In this document: positions 56,796 to 64,000 of the stretch, piece by piece | How the letters are laid out: each line of letters opens with the position of its first letter | How positions within the stretch are numbered: position 1 is the first letter of the stretch | NCBI GenBank assembly: GCA_032622095.1 | Contig: CP136061.1 | Span: forward strand, 198,446,935 to 198,510,934 | DNA: 64,000 nt | Direction: 5' to 3' | From: Siphonodentalium dalli | Lineage: Eukaryota > Mollusca > Scaphopoda > Gadilida > Siphonodentaliidae | Made by a program: the position numbers and the translations under genes | Notes under the pieces: generated by a model | The model's input: only the letters and a program-made list of their open reading frames with translations | What the model was told of the DNA's origin: nothing | Database searches by the model: none

Positions 56796-56943
56796 GAGGA
56801 TCTACAACGAGTCCCCAGTTTATAGCGGAATTTACAAAACGAGTCCAGTAAATTAGGTCTGGACCGAGCCTTTGGCGAGTTCCAGACCTAATTTACTGGA
56901 CGAGTTTTGTAATTTCCGCTATAAACTGGGGACGAGTTGTAGA
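56796..56943. mobile_element. 148-bp palindromic foldback MITE
   Basis: Arms CTACAACGAGTCCCCAGTTT, ATAGCGGAATTTACAAAACG and AGTCCAGTAAATTAGGTCTG are mirrored after a loop of about 16 bp (CCGAGCCTTTGGCGAG). It sits exactly where the RT coding similarity ends. Confidence 0.75.
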
Positions 56944-57838
56944 TTCTATTTATTACATGATCCAAAACATCGACAAAACATACTTAAATCAACAAATGGA
57001 ACGAGAAACTAACATCGGCTTCTATAAGACATGCGATGACGTTTCACGTAACTATTCGTTGTTTGCCCGCGTAAAGAAATAGTCCCAGATAAATAAAGAC
57101 TATTTGGCGCTTTTAATGGCGTATATTTAATAACATAACTTTTCAAATTCTTCAGTCATGATAGTTTGTTGGATAAATATTGGAAGTCATAGTATTTTTG
57201 AGACGTAGCGTACGGAATGTTAAAAGACGGTAAACCGGAAGTCAAATGTCACCTGGCACTATTTCCTGTTATTAAACGAACGTTTAATATCACAATTTAT
57301 AGAATGGGTTTATTGAATGGAATAATGGTAGGATCGTGTAATAAATTTATTTAATAAATATTCCAAGGGATTTGCGATGGAGCTAGCACATTCTTTTAAT
57401 GTTTGGCAGTTTACTGTTACAGTAGAGCTATCAAACTTTGGGGGCCTACCTACGGGATACCGCAGTACCTGCTCTTGCATTAACCTTGCTCATCAATTAG
57501 CCCGTTGGATTTGGCGCCAAAAATAGGTCATTTTTATTGTCGATGTCGTAGATCGCTAATGGTTAGTAGAAAAAACTTATAAATGGTACATTCCAGTCCG
57601 AACCACTCTTCCCATTGGAAAAGGCAATAAAAATATTATTCCGCTGGACTTGTTTTTTGTTTTTTGTTTTTTGTTTTTTTGCTAAATCTGACGTTTACAT
57701 CCGCCATCGGTCAGCCTGGTCTCACCACCCTTGGCCTGGTCTCACCACCCCGACATGGTGTCACCACCTGGCATGGTCTCGTCGCCTCCCTAGTATGATA
57801 TCACCCTCTCCCATGCTCCTTCATTAGCCAAATTATTT
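56944..57838. other. No gene; relative of the 53.8-kb units and simple repeats
   Basis: 57380-57560 shares 'CAAACTTTGGG', 'CCTGCTCyTGCATTA' and 'GTyGGATTTGGCG' with the units at 53770-54480. 57647-57680 is (TTTTTTG)n. 57715-57790 repeats 'CTGGTCTCACCACCC' about four times with variation. Confidence 0.5.
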
Positions 57839-58494
57839 AATTTCCGATGGTCTGTAACTTGGACATTTCTCAACCGATTTACAAAATTCTTTCAGAAGGA
57901 TCATTAGTACGTCCTAAAGATACATGACAGTAAAAATAGTTGAAATCATCGCAAAAATAATTCCTAAAATTTTGCCCCCACCCAAAGCCCAAAAATTTAT
58001 ATCCGTCCCTGTTCAAAACTGTTTTTCGTATCAAGTTGCTAAGGAGTAACTGCATAGAAGCTCTCAAATTTGGATACCTTGCATGTTATAGGCGGAGACA
58101 GGATATGAAATAAATCGAGTTTTGCGAACCATGGGCGACAACTCTGTAGATAAAGCTCGGACATAAATTATAATGTATGGACCAAATAGGTCATACAGAG
58201 TTGTATTTATGGTCAAAATTTGGAGTCTCTACTGTTCATACTTTTCGAGATACAGCAACCCCATTTTTTTCACAAAAAGGGGGATAACTCTGTAAATCAA
58301 ACGCGGACAATATAATATATAGTCTATTGACCTAGAATTATTATAGGTCTAAATACATACGAAATTCCAGCCCCCTATCTCTTGTACTTCCAGAGATAAA
58401 TGAGTTGTAAAATTGCTTAGTATAATAATAATATTGGAGAAAAATAAAAAATTGAATAACAATATACTTCCATATTAAAATATGGAAGTATAAT
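57839..58494. repeat. 656-bp direct repeat, copy 1
   Basis: Nearly identical to 59207-59862 (constant offset 1368 bp; only a handful of differences seen). It starts CGATGGTCTGTAACTTGGAC and ends in a palindrome ATACTTCCATATTAAAATAT followed by GGAAGTAT. Non-coding; the short frames at 57879 and 58341 are present in both copies. Confidence 0.9.
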
Positions 58495-59206
58495 AAGGGA
58501 ATCGCTCGGAATTGATTGGAATGTCGATAGTATGGTTCATTGACATTTCTGTGTTCAGTTGGAATGTTCTGGTGTGACCTCCACCCATGCCTCGGAATTA
58601 GGTTACGAGGGTAGAAAAGTCGCCATATCTCTGCCAATTTTCGAGATATCGAGCTAATTTTTGCGTCATTGTGTGGGCATTTTATGCCCCTTTAATATAG
58701 AGTAGGGTTCGATATTCTAGCTATGTAGGCCTATATGTATGCTGTTCAGTACATACATTTCAAATATCTCTGGCTTCCATCGACATAATACTGCAAGTAG
58801 GTAATCGTTTAGAAGTACTAAAAATTCTCTATCGAATGACACCAAACACGTGGCGATTGGTTCAAGGAATTAAAAATCATAGTGCATCTTCTGTAAATTT
58901 GAAAAGAATGAAGGGGACACAATTTCTACATTTGTCAACCGAATCACAAAATTCACTCATGATGACACTCGGTACATCTTATAGATACTTCACAACAATT
59001 TTGGTTCAAATCGGAGACACACAAAAATGACTATTTTTGATCCCCCTCCATAATACGGACAAATGTCTTTCGGTCTTGGTCAAAATTGCACCATTTCGTC
59101 TTCTCTCTATGGATAACACGCTCACATAAACCAAATCCAGTTCATGTGCGTCGTCTAGGAGGAGATAGGGTAAAAAGCACTTTCTCCTCAATCGGTGTGT
59201 GAATAC
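58495..59206. repeat. 712-bp spacer with an older copy of the same repeat
   Basis: At about 58930-59030 the words CATTTGTCAACCGAATCACA, AAATTC, 'TAGATACtTcACA' and 'GAAATC'-like text follow the order of the start of the 656-bp repeat but are strongly diverged. The rest is AT-rich with no frame of note. Confidence 0.5.
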
Positions 59207-59862
59207 AATTTTCGATGGTCTGTAACTTGGACATTTCTCAACCGATTTACAAAATTCTTTCAGAAGGATCATTAGTACGTCCTAAAGATACATGACAGTA
59301 AAAATAGTTGAAATCATCGCAAAAAAAAATCCTTAAATTTTGCCCCCACCCAAAGCCCAAAAATTTATATCCGTCCCTGTTCAAAACTGTTTTTCGTATC
59401 AAGTTGCTAAGGAGTAACTGCATAGAAGCTCTCAAATTTGAATACCTTGCATGTTATAGGCGGAGACAGGATATGAAATAAATCGAGTTTTGCGAACCAT
59501 GGGCGACAACTCTGTAGATAAAGCTCGGACATAAATTGTAATGTATGGACCAAATAGGTCATACTGAGTTGTACTTATGGTCAAAATTTGGAGTCTCTGC
59601 TGTTCATACTTTTCGAGATACACCAACCCCATTTTTTTCACAAAAAGGGGGATAACTCTGTAAATCAAACGCGGACAATATACTATATAGTCTATTGACC
59701 TAGAATTATTATAGGTCTAAATACATACGAAATTCCAGCCCACTATCTCTTGTACTTCCAGAGATAAATGAGTTGTAAAATTGCTTAGTATAATAATAAT
59801 ATTGGAGAAAAATAAAAAATTGAATAACAATATACTTCCATATTAAAATATGGAAGTATAAT
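59207..59862. repeat. 656-bp direct repeat, copy 2
   Basis: Same landmarks as copy 1, including the closing ATACTTCCATATTAAAATAT palindrome at about 59832-59858. The copies are so similar that the duplication must be recent compared with the other repeats here. Confidence 0.9.
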
Positions 59863-61069
59863 TATATCCTAATATTAACATTCAATGGACATAACGTTAC
59901 ATGCATTGTCCATACTTTCCTTTGATATTTCATTGAAAATCACCAAATTTCAAACCATATATAGTCTCAATATATATTTGAGTCACATACATATCATTTT
60001 TGATAGAATATTTAGTTTTGCCAGTCCTAATAATTTCAAGATGTAGGCTTCATCAAGAACAGCTGAAACGCGGTTGCTGCAACGGACCAAACAAACGGTT
60101 CGTGTTACCTAATATAATCGAAACAAGAGTTAATCCTTAAATATTGATCATATGTGATAGAATGATCTGAAGGTTTTATCTCTGATTCTCCTATTTATTC
60201 ACCATGGTATGTTTTGTTTAGTGTGAAGACAACATGTGTACTATCTTGAATGAAAATTCACTCTTCTGTGAATTTGTTCATGACCTAATTCGGTTTTAAA
60301 GAGAAGTTCACAGAACCTTCAATTTTTTCTAATCAAAAATATATTTAGTTCTGTGGTGAAAACCATAAATTGAACCAATAACAGTTTATTTCGAATCCAG
60401 AGTGTGATTTCAGTATTTGTTTGTATTTGGTTTTGATTAAAACCAAAATGGGTTTCCTAAATATGACAAAGTTAAAAACAAGTTTTGGTTTTTATCAGAA
60501 CTAGATGGTATTTGGTATTTGGTTTTGATCAAAACCAAAATTGGTTCCATTTTCGGTACTGAAGTTTATACCATCTGGTTTTGACCACAACAGTATAGCA
60601 ATACCACGAATTGCCCGACACATTGTCAGTTTGCATGCAAATTTGCCAGCAATTGAACTCGCCCTGATATGACTAACTCTAACTGTTCGTGTTAGCGTGT
60701 GCAATTAAAACACAATAGTTAATAAATTCACACGCTGATCCGCTTCATTGCGTGCGGTGTTTTGATCTACACGCCATCTTCTCACTTGATCAACAATAAA
60801 ATAATCGAGCTCGTAGTTATCAAACATATAACAGGTGAGACCCGCTCGGCACTGGATGTCTTTTTTTTTCTCGCAGTTTCTGCAGTTACCAACGCAACTG
60901 GAAGAAAAACAATGTGAGATGAAACACACTATACACTCTTCAATAGCACAATCCATAATGGAGTTATAGAGAAAGGAGATATATCACCTGCTACACAGAG
61001 AAGCACATAAATTAACGCATATGAACAATCTACTTGTTGGCATCCCAAACCAGGCAATTCTTCAAGGAT
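59863..61069. other. No gene; TTTGGTTTTGATCAAAACCAAA motifs
   Basis: A perfect 22-bp palindrome, TTTGGTTTTGATCAAAACCA plus AA, lies at 60518-60539. Near-copies are at 60425-60447 and, half only, near 60350 and 60576. They may be remnants of a small inverted-repeat family. Confidence 0.45.
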
Positions 61070-61160
61070 TGTCCACTTATAAACGGACAATCCTTACCTA
61101 AAATGGTCATTAATAAATGGACAATCCAACCACGCGTGGCACGCGAGCTTGGGATTGTCC
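61070..61160. repeat. Opposed GGATTGTCC repeats
   Basis: AAGGATTGTCCACTTATAAA, CGGACAATCCTT, ATGGACAATCCAA and GGGATTGTCCACTAAATG give four copies of an 8-9 bp word in alternating orientation, forming two adjacent stem-loops. Terminal pieces of a small inverted-repeat element are likely. Confidence 0.5.
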
Positions 61161-61206
61161 ACTAAATGAAGACATGTATAGCTAATCCTGTATGTTAGCT
61201 TCATAT

Positions 61207-61370
61207 TTAATATGAAGGGCAATAACTCTATAAAGAATGTTAATTTACTAAATAACGGTGATTTGTATGAGAAGAAGTGTTTTTGACGAAATAACGGAGA
61301 TATTTGAAGAAGAGCTTTTGACGAAATAACGGAAATATTCGAAGAAGTGTGTTTAAAGAGCGTTTCTAAT
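61207..61370 (+). repeat. R4 repeat, most complete copy
   Basis: AGGGCAATAACTCTATAAAG, AAATAACGGTGATTTGTATG, then two and a half rounds of GACGAAATAACGGAGATATT with TGAAGAAG, closing in GTTTAAAGAGCGTTT. The last word also forms the outer arm of the foldback element at 18147-19679. Confidence 0.6.
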
Positions 61371-62005
61371 TAAAGTTCACGATAATAAATTAGTTATCAA
61401 TTAAAATATATGTTATTCGCCTCATGCAGCACAGAATGCACACTCGGTCGGCGTTGGCGCTCCCACCGTCATTCTCATTTCATCCTTCCTCAATAATCTG
61501 TTACAATCTTCCACCAATCATCTTTCCCATTCACCACATGCAGCTGTAAATGAGTTACTTATTGTGCCACTTTGTTAAACTAAATGTTTGTATCAATGTG
61601 TACCGGAGAGGGGCTCATTAAATTTTGTAACTTGTGCCCCAAGCCAGTTTGTATTATACCACAGATAAGATATGATTAAACAAACAATATACAATAAAAT
61701 GGTGCATGTTAGCCCTGGGTGTCTAACCCGGTAACATCCAATAAAGCTGATGGTAATATATGGCCATGGAGCCTGGATGTTATAGCTTATAGAGTGCCAA
61801 CTTGTGTGCTCCAAGCTGATTGGATGCGTCGATCACGTGTGGTATCTATCATGTGGTGCACGCTAAATTATCACACTGAAGTGAAAAAGATGGCGCCTCA
61901 GAACGCGTTCCTTTAGTATTACAGTCTAGAACGTATAACGTCGGATAAAAAACCCGACATACCACCCCGGGTAACACTAAATGTCAATCCACACTTTTAC
62001 GCGAG
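61371..62005. other. No supported feature
   Basis: Opposed 'GTGCATGTTAGCCCTGG' and 'gagcCTGGATGTTATAGC' words are the only structure noted. No coding signal. Confidence 0.4.
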
Positions 62006-62007
62006 TA

Positions 62008-62670
62008 TAACGGCAGTTCAAAGAACGATTTTTATATTCATACCGCAAGCGACTGAATCGCTTACTACGAGGCGATCACAGCAGTGATGTTATGCTTCGT
62101 CGATTTCTCGCTCTGTGGCAAACCAGCGGGATAAGTGGGTCGCTATCAAATGGGATAATTATACTCGCGTATTCCTCCTATTTGAAGGCGACACATTCAT
62201 TCGTCTTTGCGATAACAACGGTGGTGGAGGACTTTAGCGACATGCTAATAACTGAAGTTTAAGGATAAATGAGAAGAGCAAATGCATGGCAAGAGCTCGA
62301 CGTAATAACATAATCGTCTGGTTAATTTTTTGTCCCTGTCCATTCCAAGCTTGTGATGTCACTTTGCCCACAACCCATCCCCTCCATAAAAAAAACCTCA
62401 CAGAGTGGAATTATAGAATGAATTCAATTAAACGCAATTGCTATGAGAATTAAGGAAGCCCGTGCACCATTCCACTTGACATAATACATTTGACAATTAC
62501 ATGTATATGTTTAGCAAATTCTGATTAAAATGTCCATATACATTGTATTTCTGACCTGCCTGTAAATGATGCACTCAAACGATTATCTACCCAAACCATC
62601 GCGAGCGACGAAGCGATCCAGTCGCGTTCGGTGTGAATATAAAAATCGCACGCTCTGAACCGCTACGGGC
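62008..62670. mobile_element. MITE-like element with 50-60 bp inverted ends
   Basis: Left CGATTTTTATATTCATACCG, then AAGCGACTGAATCGCT (62032-62066), is the inverse of AGCGATCCAGTCGCGTTCGG and TGTGAATATAAAAATCG (62611-62648). Outer flanks (ACGGCAGTTCAAAGAAC versus GCTCTGAACCGCTACGG) continue the match. Interior is non-coding. TSD not determined. Confidence 0.5.
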
Positions 62671-62731
62671 GACAGAAAACGGTCCTGTCGTTACGTCGCG
62701 GTGATTAAGAATTAACGAAGCGAAGTGCGCG

Positions 62732-62892
62732 AATATTACATTTTATTTGAGATGAATAATTTTCGGTCATGTTTCTATGATAATGTTAACACTTTCTTAT
62801 TTCGGTGTGTATGTGAACCGGACAAGATATTAATCTTGGTATTTTCCTGAAACTTGACCGAAAATTATTCATCTCAAATAAAATGTAATATT
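62732..62892. mobile_element. 161-bp inverted-repeat element with 41-bp arms
   Basis: AATATTACATTTTATTTGAG and ATGAATAATTTTCGGTCA at 62732-62772 are exactly mirrored at 62852-62892. The 80-bp loop has no coding content. Confidence 0.75.
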
Positions 62893-63082
62893 GTTTTGCT
62901 TATGTCCCGTGTTCTTGTCGGTGATAAAAAATATGCACATACATATTAAGGGCAGTACATATACAGTACCTAAATGGGCAGTCCATGTCCCTTGGGGAAA
63001 AAAAACTTAGTGAAATCTTAGCATTCAGCATTGTCTGGGTGAGAAACAAAGATACCTTATTTTGAAAAGCGTAAACGTTACA

Positions 63083-63480
63083 GGTACTCAATTCGATTCG
63101 ATGGTTCCTGTATCATCAGATTCCAACAAAAACAGCATTTAGTCAAAAGACGCGTTAGTTATCAGAATCGATTAATTACCAAAACATATTGCTAACTACT
63201 GCCAACTCTAGTATATTCTCCAAAACGTGTTATATATCAACATTTTGTTCAACGCAATCTGATATCGATAATATGTCTGTCGGCTCGTCGAATATTTGCT
63301 AGGCTACCAAATATTTCAGGTGGTGAAAAATATCTGATTTCAAAAATCTATATCTGTGAACTCTGAGATTTGATGGGTAGGTTCGAGTCGAAAAACAATA
63401 TTTGGTACCCCCCCCCCCCCCCCCTCAGAAGCCAAAGAAATAGTAATTTAGAAGCGTTAATTCGGATTATATATCTTTAA
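63083..63480 (+). mobile_element. MITE family R2, second full copy
   Basis: GGTACTCAATTCGATTCGAT, ATCATCAGATTCCAACAAAA, 'ATCAGAATCGATTAATTACC', then AACTCTGAGATTTGATGGGT, a 17-C run at 63408-63424 and AAATAGTAATTTAGAAGCGT with TTCGGAT at the right end. It is colinear with 27390-27765 except for the C-run. Confidence 0.7.
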
Positions 63481-63826
63481 ATATCTATATATGGAACAGG
63501 AAGATCGTTTGGCTTGCTAATATCATGAAAGTTGGAAGAGATGATGAATTTACAGGACGTCAGAGTAAGTTTGTTCAGAGTATATGAAGTATAGTTATTA
63601 GTATAGTTCGTGTTGTAACCTTCCTGCGTTAGTCTGAACACCGTTTTGACATAACACAGCATGAAAGGAACCTTAACGCGGCAATTTTTATTTAAGATTT
63701 TGTCGGTTACAATTCATTCTGCATTAATTCGAGAAATTCGAGAATCAAATCAGAATCAATTGTATGCGAAAAAAAGTCTTGCATAAACAAATGCTAGATT
63801 TAATACATAGATAGAACGACACAAGT
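63481..63826. other. No supported feature
   Basis: AT-rich, nothing recognised. Confidence 0.4.
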
Positions 63827-63951
63827 GTGTGAACATGATAACGTTTTTGCCCGAGTTTGTTCTGACGCGATGGTAAAACGAGAACCGGAGGTTCGAGTTT
63901 GACCTCGCGGCATGACAAACGAGTGCAATAACGTTAAAATGTTCACAAAAC
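63827..63951. repeat. 125-bp palindromic repeat
   Basis: GTGTGAACATGATAACGTTT, GCCCGAGTTTGTTCTGACGC and AAAACGAGAACC face GGTTCGAGTTTGACCTCGCG, CATGACAAACGAGTGCAATA and ACGTTAAAATGTTCAC. There is essentially no loop, with several mismatches. Confidence 0.6.
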
Positions 63952-64000
63952 TGTGTTGTTCTATGTTTATTGCACACTATGAAGATTGTAGCTTGTACTG

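Noticed and set aside
57839-59862. LTR retrotransposon interpretation of the 656-bp direct repeats
   Set aside because: The repeats do not start TG or end CA, the 712-bp interior has no gag, protease, integrase or RT, and no primer-binding site was seen.

Overview
This window looks like gene-poor, repeat-rich nuclear DNA from an animal, most likely a marine invertebrate. The grounds are CR1/L2/Jockey-type non-LTR retrotransposons, many short inverted-repeat (MITE-like) elements, minisatellites and a scattered CATGTACATG motif. The species cannot be named from the sequence. I found no host protein-coding gene, rRNA, convincing tRNA or CRISPR array. Every protein-like stretch I can place belongs to a retrotransposon. 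All coordinates of repeats were read by eye and are approximate at their edges.

Layout. 1-6.4 kb: small inverted-repeat elements, a near-perfect 212-bp palindrome, and a possible Helitron-like element built from degenerate repeats. 6.4-12.7 kb: a tRNA-like SINE fragment, a promoter-like CRE pair, a TTA-flanked MITE inserted inside another repeat (family R1), and a TA-flanked Tc1/mariner-type MITE. 12.7-18.14 kb: the main coding object, a minus-strand LINE with ORF1, APE endonuclease and reverse transcriptase; ORF2 carries one frameshift and a degenerate 2A-like motif. 18.15-19.68 kb: a large foldback element next to the LINE. 20.8-21.66 kb: CCTGGGTGTA-type repeats and a LINE 3' end with a (TTA)n tail.

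22-36.7 kb: mostly unexplained AT-rich DNA with scattered copies of MITE family R2, a 2.8-kb structure with about 460-bp inverted arms, and several hairpins. 36.7-38.8 kb: a 45-bp minisatellite, more CCTGGGTGTA repeats, two reverse R1 copies and a previously hidden RT fragment. 40-45 kb: inverted-repeat elements, one with tandem-repeat termini that hosts another MITE, then a LINE 3' end with an (ATCT)n tail. 47.5-53.5 kb: CTATAGTA-rich DNA, a second copy of the nested MITE, a 26-bp minisatellite with higher-order structure, and a 234-bp MITE with TCAA duplications. 53.7-56.9 kb: degenerate tandem units and a second minus-strand RT cut off by a palindrome. 57.8-59.9 kb: a 656-bp direct repeat. 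59.9-64 kb: palindromic motifs and more MITE-like elements.

The genes do not form a host pathway. The LINE ORFs would have supplied their own mobilisation (RNA binding, target nicking, reverse transcription), while the non-coding elements would have depended on transposases encoded elsewhere. Nested insertions give a relative order for several events.
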